Shown here: piece after piece, positions 24,230-35,079 of the stretch
Layout: every line of letters starts with the position of its first letter
How positions within the stretch are numbered: the first letter of the stretch is position 1
NCBI GenBank assembly: GCA_029204225.1
Contig: CM055106.1
Span: 33,888,361 to 33,952,360 of the forward strand
Reading direction: 5' to 3'
DNA from: Diphasiastrum complanatum
Taxonomy: Eukaryota; Streptophyta; Lycopodiopsida; Lycopodiales; Lycopodiaceae
DNA length: 64,000 nucleotides
Made by a program: the position numbers and the translations under genes
Notes under the pieces: model-generated
Seen by the model: the letters and a program-made list of their open reading frames with translations, nothing else
What the model was told of the DNA's origin: nothing
The model's database searches: none

Positions 24230-25829
24230 ATCCTATTGAAGGAAAGAAAGGATCCTAAGTACAACCTTTGTGGTTTCTCAAGATGTTACAAAAAGAAGAC
24301 CAATCCATCCAAGGAGAACCAAAGCAAGGGGGCTGAGGTGAAGGATGGAGCTTCAAGTTTGAAATGCAAATACAAGAAGGACAAGTAAAAGGGAAGGTGT
24401 TTCCTTTGTGGAAAGGTGAATGAGGCTTGGAGTCTCACAAGGACTTGCAAGATTTGTCTTCAAGAGTCCATCACAACACATGTTGAATCTTTTGAAATTT
24501 TTCATTTGGAAGTGCATTGTTTGGTTCAAGATGCAAAGATAGATGTCACTTTCATGAAAGTAACTTGGATTTATTTTATGTCCTTGGAAAGTATTTTGCT
24601 TGTAACTTTGGACAAGTTCAAACTTATTGTTATTATCCAAGAGAAATCAATCAAGAATAAGGAGCAATCACAAAATGAAAATAGTTTCATTTATGCTCTC
24701 ATGTCAACTTATGAAGAACCATTTTGCTTTGAAGAGATTTTTGTATCTCAAAGGTGGATTAAGGCAATACTAGTTGAGTGTGATGCCTTAAAAGATAGCA
24801 AAATATGTTATGAAGTCAAGGAAATGGAAATATCTTCATAATGTAGGATCTTTTGGTTTCAATAAGATCATGAATGATGTGTTCATTCATAAAGATGAAA
24901 ATTGTAAGTTTTCAATCTTAAAGGCAAGTTGTAAACTTCTTATGAGAATAAGTGAAGCATCCAAAGTGGACACTTATATCCATAAGCAAGTAGTTAGCCT
25001 TATTGAGATGGAAATGCCTTTTGATCTCAATATTAGAAAAATCATGCCAAGTTGTGGTGATTTTTGGACTTATGTTTCTAGCATAAGTAACTTTGATAAT
25101 CATAGGAAGTGCATATTGTGTGGTCATAGTTGTTGTGATCATTATGAGACATGGAGGTCTCGGATTTCCATCCAGAAGGAGCACCATGAAGAGGATCTTA
25201 AAGAATCATCTCAAGGTTCAAGTGTGCCAAGGATTGAGGAGGAGAGACCTTCTTAAGTTGTGATTCCAAAAAGAAACTCAAGAAATATGGTTGATTCCAT
25301 GTGGCTCATATTTCAAGGGAAAGAGGAGCATATCTCATGTGGTATACATCTCATACTTACTTCTCTTATGTCATTTGATAAATCAATTTTCTTTAGTGAG
25401 ATCATTGCATCTCAAAATTGGAGTAAAGCCATACTAGTTGAGTATGAAGTCTCTCTTAAGAACATAGATGATGCTCTTAAAAGGTTTAAATTGATTTTAA
25501 ATCAATTAGAAAGCAAATGGTTATTTTATCAAATGTATGCTCTTAAGTCATGTAAGAGAAAAAGTGATTTGTTCACTCATAGTTTGAAAATTTGTATTGA
25601 GGCAAATTGTAAACTCTTTATGAGAGTAAGTGAATCATCTTCTAAAGACACTTATCTCTATAATGAAGTATTTAGCCTCATTAGATATGAGATTAGCATG
25701 GTAAACAAGCATGAAGATATGATGCAAACACTCTGTTATTATAGCATGCATAGTCTTGCCAATTTGGATGAGTCTAATTCTCTAGATCGTGGTAACATGA
25801 TGTTAGATCTTTGTGATCCTGATAAATAA
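24230..25829 (+). pseudogene. Element E open frames, weakly copia-like
   Basis: Four adjoining frames. The first has a CFLCGK half of a zinc knuckle near 24400 followed by VNEAW instead of the GH half. Three longer frames follow: 24416-24841, 24810-25256 (overlapping, shifted) and 25260-25829. The stretch FEEIFVSQRWIKAILVECDALKDS resembles the opening of a copia RT (FxEAxxxxxWxxAMxxEyxALxxN), and a second version of it occurs at 25390-25460. No YVDD box, integrase or RNase H is seen. They are probably defective or non-autonomous coding sequence, but function is unknown. Confidence 0.4.
24670..25710 (+). repeat. Diverged tandem duplication of about 670 bp in element E
   Basis: ATCTCAAAGGTGGATTAAGG at 24745 matches ATCTCAAAATTGGAGTAAAG at 25409. 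AGGCAAGTTGTAAACTTCTT at 24922 matches AGGCAAATTGTAAACTCTTT at 25600. The offset is 664-678 bp throughout. In protein, WIKAILVE and WSKAILVE, and CKLLMRISEAS and CKLFMRVSESS, correspond. By eye the two copies differ at about a quarter of bases. Confidence 0.7.
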
Positions 25830-26129
25830 AAAAGAAATCTTTATTTTCTTATGGACGAGCAAGCACATGAAGAAGGAGCAAGCCTCAAGGTCAAGCATCT
25901 ACATGAAAATTGGAAGGAATCAATTTTGGAGGTGCTAGGATGGTGCAAAGCTCTCAAGCTCATCAAAGATGTCAACATCAAAGAAGCACTATCATGGATA
26001 TGGTGATTTCAGATCAATATCAAGTTCATTGGCTGATCTTCACACCTTTTGAACCAGCAAAGACCAATCAGCCCATGGAGTCAAGTTCAAGATCATCATG
26101 TTTTCCATCAAGCTAGATTTACTAAGCGA

Positions 26130-26143
26130 TTTTTGAGGAGGAG
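26130..26143 (+). other. Polypurine tract of element E
   Basis: TTTTTGAGGAGGAG lies directly before the TGTG start of the 3' LTR, the expected plus-strand priming site. Confidence 0.75.
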
Positions 26144-26973
26144 TGTGAAAAATGCAAAAATAAGCTTGGTAGAGGCCAAAAATCTTGTATATAGATAAAC
26201 ACACATGTGTGGAGTCTGTTCTCATGTGTGAAAATAGTGTACTTGTCATGTACCATAATCATATAGGTTGTACATATGATTTAATTCAAGTTCTAGTGGC
26301 TAAAAAGGCCAAAAACTAGTTTTCTAGACATATGACACATGGCAGCAATCTATTGATTGCATGAGCCACATCCTTTGGTTAGGTGTCATATCCCATGTGT
26401 AGAGGACAGCTTACATGTGTGGAATAAGCTGAAGTAGGCATATTTTGACTTCTAGAAGATTTCCAAGTAGATCTCCATATAGAAGGAAAATGGACCAAAA
26501 GTGCTCAAAATAGAAGGTTTTGTCCAAGTGTCAGTTTTGCATGATGAGTCATCATATGACAAAGCACCCTCACACATGTGGGATCATAGAGATGATCAGT
26601 ACCCCGAGCTCCCACTTATTGTATATATAGAGCCACATTTGGCCATAATCAATGTGAGACACCAATCTTGGTTTTGGAAGCAACTTTGAGTGATTCTCTC
26701 CATTTGTCTACATTTGTTTTGATTGTTTTGAGGTTCTATCAATGTGTACTTGATTTTTAGGTTGGACTCCGTAATCAGACAGTGTTTCACACGTGTGAAA
26801 CCATAAAGTACTTACCTTCAATTAATGATTGTTCTTGTTAGGATTTTGTGTCTAGAATTGATCTAGATTGATCTTAATCTAAAGTAGAATGATAGATCAA
26901 GTAATCTGACGACCAATCCCTCTTGAGAATCAGATTAGGATCCACTCTTGCTCCTTTTTGTACTTTTTCCACA
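26144..26973 (+). mobile_element. 3' LTR of element E (830 bp)
   Basis: Starts TGTGAAAAATGC after the purine tract and ends TTTTTCCACA. It contains an 18-bp palindrome, GTTTCACACGTGTGAAAC, at 26784-26801 and several CACATGTG variants (near 26202, 26225, 26395, 26412, 26573). These could serve as LTR promoter elements. Confidence 0.75.
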
Positions 26974-27019
26974 GGGACTCGGTCGAGATTATAAGTCACA
27001 CAACTAGAAAACTCTATGT

Positions 27020-27390
27020 TTATCCACGCAAAGTATCCACACGACACCCGACACTTAGTCGATTTTTCAAAATTTTGTTTGCGTGGATTATCCACGCCAA
27101 AAAGTTTTTGAACACGCCTCCGGCCAGTCCACTGGTGTTTTTTTTGACACGATGCCGAAAGATTTATGCGCGTGGATTATCCACGCCAAATTAAATTTTG
27201 AAAATTCTGGCAAGTGTCTGGGAGGAAAGCTTGGTGGCACCGAAAGGCAGTTTTCACGTGGATAATCCACATGTGGATTATCCACGCAAATTTCAGTTTG
27301 TACTACTACCTCACCAAACCGGACCGGACCGGACCGGACGTTAAGATATCCACGCATGGATATCTTCTGCGTGGATTATCCACGCGGTTT
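27020..27390. repeat. Cluster of GTGGATTATCCAC palindromes
   Basis: GCGTGGATTATCCACGC occurs exactly at 27081-27097, 27170-27186 and 27369-27385. The core GTGGATTATCCAC occurs again at 27273-27285 and, with one base changed, at 27258-27270. A related palindrome GATATCCACGCATGGATATC lies at 27345-27364, and half-sites TATCCACGC and TATCCAC at 27021-27040. Each full copy can form a stem of eight base pairs with a one-base loop. No transposase, LTR edge or gene is seen inside; the cluster begins about 50 bp past the end of LTR E. Confidence 0.9.
27319..27339. repeat. (CCGGA)4 tandem repeat
   Basis: Four perfect CCGGA units plus one base, inside the palindrome cluster and much more GC-rich than the surroundings. 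Confidence 0.95.
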
Positions 27391-27429
27391 TTTTTTTTGC
27401 ATGTTGATAATGAAATGAAATTAGTTAAA

Positions 27430-28010
27430 TAGATATTTTTCTAAAGTGAATTATATTATGATGAGTTTGTATTTTATTTTTCTAAAGTGAATTATATTTC
27501 CTAGATGATTGGGATTTTTGATGAGATCGGCCACCTACTTTTGTAAGACAGTTGACTCGAGCTACCAAGAGCGTAATTATGCATGATCTAAGGCTTGGAT
27601 AGCCAGGGGTTTAGGGTCTACCCTAATGGCACTCTATTCTAATCTCATATCCGAGATCATTTGATATGGATTGAGAGCTCATTTTGTACATACTTTGAGA
27701 GATTATCAAGAGATGGTGATTTTGGCAAGTTTGCTCTTTAATGAGGAATTGATGAATGATGAATGTGATGTTTTTTGTGTCTAATGAATAGATCTGAATC
27801 TGAACAAAGTACTATACTTTCCACGTGTGTGATAGGATGTGAGGATCAATTATTTCTAGTTTTATTGTGCTGTTCAAAAGCTCTTGCCAATTAGATGCCA
27901 ATATGGTTGAATTGTGTGCTAATTTTCTATCTATTAGATATAAGTGAAACCTTTGATGCTTTTTCAATATTTTAGTATCCAAATGAGGTTCATAACCTCT
28001 GATTTTAACA
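27430..28010 (+). mobile_element. LTR of copia element C (left edge unclear)
   Basis: The end AAATGAGGTTCATAACCTCTGATTTTAACA is followed by a primer site, so an LTR ends at 28010. The same terminal 30 bases occur at 39119-39148. Further left the two regions are only loosely alike, so they are relatives rather than a proven pair. The left boundary is not visible; a repeated ATTTTTCTAAAGTGAATTAT (27433 and 27477) lies near it. Confidence 0.55.
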
Positions 28011-28023
28011 TGGTATCAGAGCC
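28011..28023 (+). other. Primer-binding site of element C
   Basis: TGGTATCAGAGCC directly after the LTR end. Confidence 0.85.
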
Positions 28024-28229
28024 CAAATGCAACCATCAAGGATCAAATACAAGGAAGAGAGAAGCAATTACAAGTTGATGATTGTTTAATTTTTATTGCC
28101 CTTATTACTACCTTAAGTTTGATGATGTTCCTTCAAGTGTGAATGAAACTTTAGCAACAAAAGAGAGAGTTGATACAATGAAAAGTGAGTATATGATGCA
28201 TTGTTTGAGATATCTGTAAAATTATTGAT

Positions 28230-28360
28230 CCTCCAAAGATACAAAATATTATTGTTTGCAAATGGGTCTTTAAGATCAAGCTTAATCAACATGGTAGTGT
28301 GAAAGGGATATGCTCAATTCGAGGGGATTGACTATGATGAAACACTTGATTCTGTCATAG
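28230..28360 (+). pseudogene. Element C reverse transcriptase scrap
   Basis: IVCKWVFKIKLNQHGSV in one frame, then after a gap and frame change KGYAQFEGIDYDETLDSV. These are two adjacent copia RT blocks with the KARLVA segment between them deleted. The sequence differs from D2, A and F, so it is another family. Confidence 0.6.
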
Positions 28361-28741
28361 TTTGTGATGGTGATTTCATTAACTCACATGCTTTTAGTGA
28401 TTTACTGCCTTTGCAACATTTGTTAAAAAATGAAGATTTTCTTGAACATGAAACCGTACATCTATCTTCACGGACATTATCTCCAAAAAAATGGGATTGA
28501 AGTCAAACTATGTCTATTCTTTTCACTTACTTGACCAAAAATGAGACTCTATTTTGGCTAAATAACGCAGCGACATACAGGACCAAGAAGGTCAACAAGA
28601 CAAAGAAGGCCTCCAGATCGATACACTGACAATATTCAATGGAGCGAAGGTGCAGAGTTTGAATTTTGTAGCTTTACTGAAGAACCAACAACATATCAAG
28701 AAGCTATCCAGAGTTAAGAGGGAGAATTCTAGAAGCAAGCA

Positions 28742-29693
28742 ATGTCAGAAGAGATCGAATCAATGAGGCAAAACGAGGCATGGACACTAGAGCCACTGCC
28801 CGAAGATAAAAGGATCGTTGACTGCAAATGGGTCTACCAAAAAAAAATGAAATCAGATGGCACTGTCGGGCACTACAAAACAAGACTTGTCACCAAGGGC
28901 TACACGCAAAGGTACGGTATCAATTATTTTGATACCTACTCGCCAATGGTGAAGATGACAAGCATTCGACTACTCTTTGCATATGCAACATAATACAATC
29001 TGGAAATACACTAGATTGATGTGAAAACAGCCTTTCTCCACGGAGATAGAGGAAGAAATCTTCATGAAGTAGCCTGAAGGATTTGAAGACCCCGACAATC
29101 GACAATATGTTTGTCAATTGCAGCGATGTATTTATGGTCTGAAGAAGGCATCACGAGCTTGGTACAAGAAGCTCGACAGTCTTCTGAAGTCTCTAGACTT
29201 TGTTCCTATACAACCAGACTGTAATATCCATATAAAAAAAGTAGGAAGAAGCTTTGTGATTCTAACTATTTTTGTAGATGACTCCTTGATGATAGTAAAC
29301 TCTTTGATGTTGATAAAAAAAACGAAGAGTCAGATATCTGCAGGTTATGAAATCATGGATGTGGGAGAAGCAACAAAATGCCTTGGGCTGGAGATCAGAA
29401 GAGATTGAATCAGAGGAGAAATGCATCTGAGTCAATCTGAATATGCCGAAAAGGTGCTGAAGCAGTACCGAATGTTGGACTACAAAGGAAAGGCCACACC
29501 AATAATAGCTGGATCCAGATTGACGAAGCAAGACTGCCCAAACACAGATGAGGAGAGACAAAAGATAGAAGTTATACCATACCAAAACTTGATTGGTAGT
29601 CTGATGTACCTCACAATCTGTACCAGGCCTGACTTGGCTTTCCCTGTCTATGCATTGAGCCAATTCTCCTCGAATCCTGGCATGGCACATTAG
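28742..29693 (+). pseudogene. D2 reverse transcriptase
   Basis: Three open pieces (28742-28993, 29118-29408, 29421-29693) carry EAWTLEPLPEDKRIVDCKWVY, YGLKKASRAWYKKLDSLL, an intact FVDD catalytic box, EATKCLGLEIRRD and IGSLMYLTICTRPDLAFPV. Stops and small shifts (for example a lost base after GDR near 29047) make it a pseudogene. It is close to D1 in protein and shows what D1's FVND should be. Confidence 0.8.
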
Positions 29694-30250
29694 CAAATGG
29701 CGAAAAGAATTATGCAATATCTGAAAGGCACCCAAAGTATGAGACTGACCTACAAAACAGAAAAAGAAAAAAAAAATTCGAGCTGCAACACTACAGTAAT
29801 GCAAGCTGGGCAAGCTGCAAAGACGACAACAAGTCCATAACAGGAGAGTGTTTGATAGTGTGCGGAGCAACAATCAGCTGGACATGTAAGAAATAAACCT
29901 TGGTGGCTCAATCATCATGCGAAGCTTCAAAGATGGCGAACGAAGTAGTATGGTTGTAGATGATGCTGGAGACAATTGACATACAACAAAGAGAACCATG
30001 CACAATGATGATGGATTCTCAAAATGTCATATATTTGTCCCAAGATCCTGTCTTCCATTCAAAGACTAAACACATACCTCTAAAGTACCATCATATTCGA
30101 GACCTGATCTCGAAAGGAGAGCTGCAAGTCTAATACATAAAATCCAAAGACATGGTTGCAGATTTTCTCATGAAGCCGTTCGACAAACCATTGTTCACAA
30201 AACAAAGAAATGCAATGGGACCGACCACACACAAAGGTTGCAAGAGTTTT
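29694..30250 (+). pseudogene. D2 RNase H remnant
   Basis: Contains AKRIMQYLKGTQSM, YSNASWASCKDDNKS, TLVAQSSCEAS, MDSQNVIYLSQDPVFHSKTKHI and MVADFLMKPFDKPLF, which are RNase H and pol C-terminal blocks. It has several stops and an A-rich slippage run near 29762. Confidence 0.7.
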
Positions 30251-30383
30251 CAAGGTTCATCCCTACAGCCAAATAACCAAGACAACCTGGAAGCAAAAGA
30301 CGAACAGAAGAAAAAACAAGTCGAGTTGATAGTTGGCAGCTTGATGAGCGTGGAGTCTTGTACTATCATGCCGCCAGAAGCGA

Positions 30384-30666
30384 TGTTGACACAGGGTAGC
30401 TAACTAATTCATTAGCTTACCTATCTTGTAATTGACAAAAAAAACTATCATGTAAACTCCACGTAGTAGATATATAGCGAATTTGTGAGAGGAGTGAAAG
30501 GCTGCCAATGAGCGAGACACTGATCAACTCACCCAAGACATAATACAAACACAATTGCTCTCTCCTTATCCATCTCTCATTGTCGCGTCGTTTTGTTGAT
30601 TGAATGCTTCATAGTCTATGATCTGTAGTCGATTGCCTAGGATCCTGCAAACTAAATTCCACAACA
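30384..30666 (+). mobile_element. Probable 3' LTR of D2 (283 bp)
   Basis: Lies right after the end of pol, starts TGTTGACACAGG and ends TTCCACAACA. The piece GATTGCCTAGGATCCTGCAA near its end is similar to sequence around 5200-5220 ahead of the D1 primer site. Without a clear partner LTR the limits are tentative. Confidence 0.45.
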
Positions 30667-30712
30667 ACTAAACAACCAACAAACAAAAGAAATTTTAAAC
30701 TGTGCGTGCACG

Positions 30713-30716
30713 CACG

Positions 30717-30772
<56 letters not shown>

Positions 30773-30796
30773 TGAGTGAGTGAGAGAGAGAGAGAG
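30713..30796. repeat. Compound (GT)n-(GAGT)n-(GA)n microsatellite
   Basis: GT repeats of about 50 bp, then four GAGT units, then GA. Open frames across it (His-Thr repeats on the minus strand) are artefacts. Confidence 0.95.
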
Positions 30797-30839
30797 TAAC
30801 AAGATTTCACATAGTCCCTCTTGACAAGACCCTTTGAAC

Positions 30840-32310
30840 CCTTCAATTTATAGCATAACAGGTAAAAATACAGCTGTATAAAGTTTAACAATATTGAATA
30901 CCATAAAGCGAAGCAAGTTTTAAGACACCCAGCTGTTACCTGCCACCATCCCACACAACAAAACCGCACAAGTTAGTCACGTGAGGAGGATAGGTGCCAT
31001 AGCTGAGCATCAGTTGTTATCCATGTCCAAAACAAGATTCTTTATCAGCTAAATTGCATTTATAAAAAGTACGTCCAATCTTCCCAATCATTTACTTCAT
31101 TACTAAGCAATACATTCTGCCCTTTCACAAAGCCGTATCAGGGCACAAGCCATACTGATCAGTACAAGAGCAAAAGAAATGTATTAGGTTCACATTTACA
31201 TTTTACATGTAAGCAACTATCCTTCACTATCCTAATGGACAGAGATATGACTATGGTCACAACGTTAGGTACTACAGCACCTCCGTGCTATGCTAGCCTC
31301 CATGGATATCCCGTAACTATTTTCTGGGAGTCCAAACACCGAACAACTTGGGCAAATCCATGCCATTCAAGTGTACCATTGTCAAGCTCTATATGAGTAC
31401 ATGACCTTGCAAACAACACTGGGACACAGGATGCAAGCAAACTTAATTAAATAAAAACTACAAGCTCATGTCTATTTTAACGTACATAAGATCAAACTTT
31501 TCTAACTTTATTAGTTACTATCATTAAAGGAAGTAATTTCAGTATTATCATGCATGGATAAGATTTTCTGTAGTAACGAGTAAGGCTACCCACCGTATTG
31601 GTGCAATTTCGTATAGCATCATACCTGAATGATAGACGAAGTCATCTCTTGCGAATTATACATCTTCAGCCGTTTTAACAAATCACCTATGTGCTAGAAG
31701 ATTCAAACCGAAAGTATTGTGTTAAGCGTAGAGTACTTCTATCACCCTCATAGTCTTTAACAATAGTTAATCCATCATTTAGCCATAGATTATTAACTTA
31801 TCATTCAACTTTTCCAAGAGCATATCCTTCCCCACAATATCCACATCATACAGATTATCATGTTTCGTGCACACGTCTTCTCAGGAAAAAACAATCAAGC
31901 CAAGCTTTCTTCATGCTACACTCTTTAGAAGCCATTCTACTCTTTATCAGAGGCAGCAATCATCATAGTTTCTATCATACTACCAGAGCAATCATCCAGA
32001 GCAACCAATCATAGCAAGTTACAGCCAATCGAGTAACATGAATGCTCTTATCAACCACATATAAACATTCATCATTGGTATCAATGGAAACAATAAGTAA
32101 AGACAGCGGTCCATCGCACATACCATTCTAAGGGTTGTGATGAGGAGTATTGAAATTTCGCAATTCTAGATTGACTAGTTTGATGTAATTTCACTTGTAA
32201 ATGGTGATGTGGCACATGCCACATGTATAGATGCTTAGCCCTATGTCTAATCATGTAAATTCCGCACACGAGGTCAAATGGCATCTTTACTAATGAGTAC
32301 AAAATGTACG
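30840..32310. other. No recognisable gene
   Basis: AT-rich, with no open frame above about 80 codons and no repeat boundary that I can place. Confidence 0.45.
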
Positions 32311-32514
32311 TTAGCATTGTAGAGAGAAAATAGGACTATTTTTAGCAAGTTTTACCTTGTTGATGGATCTCGAGATCATGAGGTCAATTCTAGAGTTGAT
32401 GACCTATTTTAGGGTATTGACTTTAGGGTTAGGTCACATATGGTTGAAGGGTAAACCTAAACTCTAGATTTGAGAAGGATATGTATACATGTCAATGTAA
32501 ATCTTGTTGATTAA

Positions 32515-33308
32515 TGTTCAAAATGAAAAATCATCTATCTTGACTTTAGGCTTGTCACAAATTTTTTTCCATGTGAGTTTGTTGTTTCATAATGTAAATG
32601 TTAAATTTGGCCTAGAAGGAATCGAGCTACATGGGTTCTTCAAGTCTAGTTGGTAATATACAACTTGCATATAGATTGTAGACTTAGAAATGTCATTAAT
32701 AGGCTTGTAGAAACTCGTGGTATATCACATGCAATGGTTGTAAGTGATCCATAGTGACATGCAAGGCATGCACAAAGTGAAATGGACACATGCATGATGA
32801 TTTGTACAATTCTAATTGAAAAAATGACACCTGGTAAAAGTAGGTAGAAATGCATGCATGAGAAGTGACGAATGTCACTAATACTCTAGTTTTCACTTAT
32901 AGATGTGGATGGAAGTTGGATGGATGTGGTTCTACCTCGAGCTACCTCAAACTCCATAAATATGTGTAGACATTCTCATAATCGTTGATGAAGAACCAAG
33001 CTTTGAAGCTATTCCATGCCATTTTGGATCTACACTATCATTTGCTTGAATATTGCTCTCTCTTTCTCTCTCTAACTCGAGTTGAGACTGTGCTAATGCA
33101 TTAAATTCTTGTACTTTTTCTCTCTTGTTTATCAAAGCTATCATTCTTTGATTCTTAGCATGCTAGATTGCGATTAAGCCATAAAATTCTGTACTAGATC
33201 TTGGTATTCAAACTAGAATCGATTTATGTGCTAATCATAAAGCTTAATAAGATCATTCACACTTGAGGATCATTCCCCACACGTGTGAACTTGTTGGAAA
33301 TTTTGTCA
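32515..33308 (+). mobile_element. 5' LTR of element F
   Basis: TGTTCAAAATG to TTTTGTCA, nearly identical to 37951-38745. It contains CACACGTGTG at 33278-33287, about 20 bp from its end, and a TC-rich run near 33055. Confidence 0.95.
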
Positions 33309-33321
33309 TGGTATCAGAGCC
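33309..33321 (+). other. Primer-binding site of element F
   Basis: TGGTATCAGAGCC with no spacer after the LTR. Confidence 0.95.
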
Positions 33322-33957
33322 AAATTAAGCTTTGCATGCTATTATCTCTGATTGTTCAAGAATTTGAGAGCTCAATTCAAATAAAAAAACAGTTTATCAC
33401 TTTTCTTTACCTTTCTTGAAAAGTATTTGGATCCAAGAGGATAGAAACTAGATTTTTGGATCAGAATTGACATTGTACGAAATTTTGGAATTTTGCACAT
33501 GTGAAAATCAGAGATTTTCAGACCTGTTTAATTCCTTGCTATTTGGTCCAAAGATATTGATGTTATAGATTGATGCAAAGCTTATGAAGTGTACTTTCCA
33601 TTGCAATTAATCCCAAATCAATCTGATGTGTCTATCAAGAGTTATAAGCTCTTAAAGATGGAGAGGTCCAAAATCCGAGTGACCACTTTTTAATTCGATT
33701 CAATCTTGCTTGATTCTTAATCCATTGTTTTTAGTAGTCAACACAAGAAATGAAGATCAAGACAAAGTTTGATGTTATTGAACATGTTTGAGCCTTCTTT
33801 GAATCATTAGTGTTTTTTTTTGTAGCATCTAACATGTGCCAAAAGTAGAATCCAAACTTGTCTATGTTCCTAATCCATTTTGAGAGACTGATTTAGATTA
33901 TTTTGTTTTGTGGACTATTTGAGATCTATCTCAAATACAGTTGCAAGTTTTTCACAT

Positions 33958-35050
33958 AGGAATGGTAGCACACCCTTGAAAATACCTATAATGAAAGAGA
34001 GTAGCAACATCAAGACTGATTGGAACAAGATCAAACATATAATTGTCCAATAACAAGAAGTCTTCACAAAATGGCACATGTAGGATGATATCTCTTAGAA
34101 CCAAGTGAAAGACTAAGTACTTCCAATTACTCAATATGAGGATGGAGTCAGTTCTTATACTCCAAGACGTTATGGACATAATACTTGGTATTGAGGAGGA
34201 GCCTCGAGCACAGCTTGAAATACCAAAGTATAGGAAGCGAGCTAGAATGGCTCTACACTTCATTAAAATGAATGTCTCTAATGAGATTCTAAGAGAAATA
34301 GGATCTTGCACCACTGCTTAAGAAGTTTGGGATGCAGTTAAGTCCATCTATGAAGCTAAGAACACTTCTAAAATACTCACTCTTAGAAATCAGATTTTTC
34401 AAAGTTTTCAAAGAAGTGAGGATAAAAGATCTTCATAGGGAGCTTACTTGTGTTGGTGTCACAATCAATTAAGATGAGCTAGTATAAGTCATTCTAAATG
34501 GCTTAAAAGAAGTCTATGATAATCTTGTTCAATCCTTTGCCATAAAGGAGGAGTTGCCCAATTTGGAAACTCTTCAAGGAATTCTCATCTCTGAAGAACC
34601 TAGGCAAAGTTACAAACTTTCTACGATGAACAAACTCAAGCATATTGGAAGTGACAAAGCTCTCTTTGTCAAGGACAAGCATAAAGGGAGGAGCAAGAAC
34701 CAGTTTTCTCAAGTTTTCAACAAAGACAAAGCCAAGGATAGAGACAAAGATGGTGAAGATGATGACTCAACTCATCCTTCTACTTCAAAGACCAAGAAAA
34801 AGAAATTCAAGTATTTCTTTTGTGGCAAGAAGGGGCATTATGCCTCATATTGTTTCAAAAAGAAAAATCAACTCAAACAATCAAATCTCTCTAATGAGAA
34901 AGAAGAAGACTTTATTGCAAGTGATGGAGACTCGATCACTCATGGTGTCAAGCCTTTCTTCAATACCATTCAAGAAAGATGGAGCATGGTAGCCTCTTCA
35001 CATATGTGTTGTTCAAAGGAATCTTTTGACTCTATTGTACCTTATAAATG
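33958..35050 (+). pseudogene. Element F gag remnant and start of protease
   Basis: Recognisable pieces are ALHFIKMNVSNEILREIG (34136-34321 frame), VWDAVKSIYEAKN after a stop, and a 165-codon frame at 34554-35051 rich in Lys and Asp with a zinc-knuckle region. That knuckle reads YFFCGKKGHYASYC: the first Cys of CCHC is Tyr, a single-base change from TGT to TAT. The frame then runs into WSMVASSHMC. Copia proteases have W-x-x-DSGAS-x-HM there, so the catalytic Asp and the following residues are gone. Confidence 0.8.
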
Positions 35051-35079
35051 ACTTAAAAGATCTATTTATACTGCAAATG

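Larger units (their letters stand above)
22447..26973 (+). mobile_element. LTR retrotransposon E, 5' LTR truncated
   Basis: The 3' LTR (26144-26973) ends with a block, GATAGATCAAGTAATCTGAC to TACTTTTTCCACA, that is repeated at 22450-22533 directly before a primer site. That is the end of the 5' LTR, of which only about 85 bp remain; sequence further left is unrelated. The interior has unusual, weakly copia-like open frames. The tRNA-Met primer site suggests copia or a copia-dependent non-autonomous element. Confidence 0.75.
28580..30666 (+). mobile_element. Ty1/copia fragment D2, same family as D1
   Basis: Matches D1 from GGTCAACAAGACAAAGAAG (7232 and 28591) through the reverse transcriptase, and continues into RNase H, which D1 lacks. 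Gag, protease and integrase are absent: the left edge joins sequence of element C. A probable 3' LTR closes it. Confidence 0.75.

Noticed and set aside
27081-27385. TTATCCAC repeats as bacterial DnaA boxes or a replication origin
   Set aside because: The half-site resembles the DnaA box TTATCCACA, but this is plant nuclear DNA without bacterial genes, and the sites are strict palindromes unlike an oriC array.
27081-27385. CRISPR array
   Set aside because: Repeats are 17 bp, few, unevenly spaced and variable in flanks, and the host is a eukaryote.
26958-27432. Coding frames over the palindrome cluster (for example 26958-27194 and 27088-27357)
   Set aside because: They read the same palindrome as WIIHA on both strands, which is a by-product of the repeated DNA and not protein homology.
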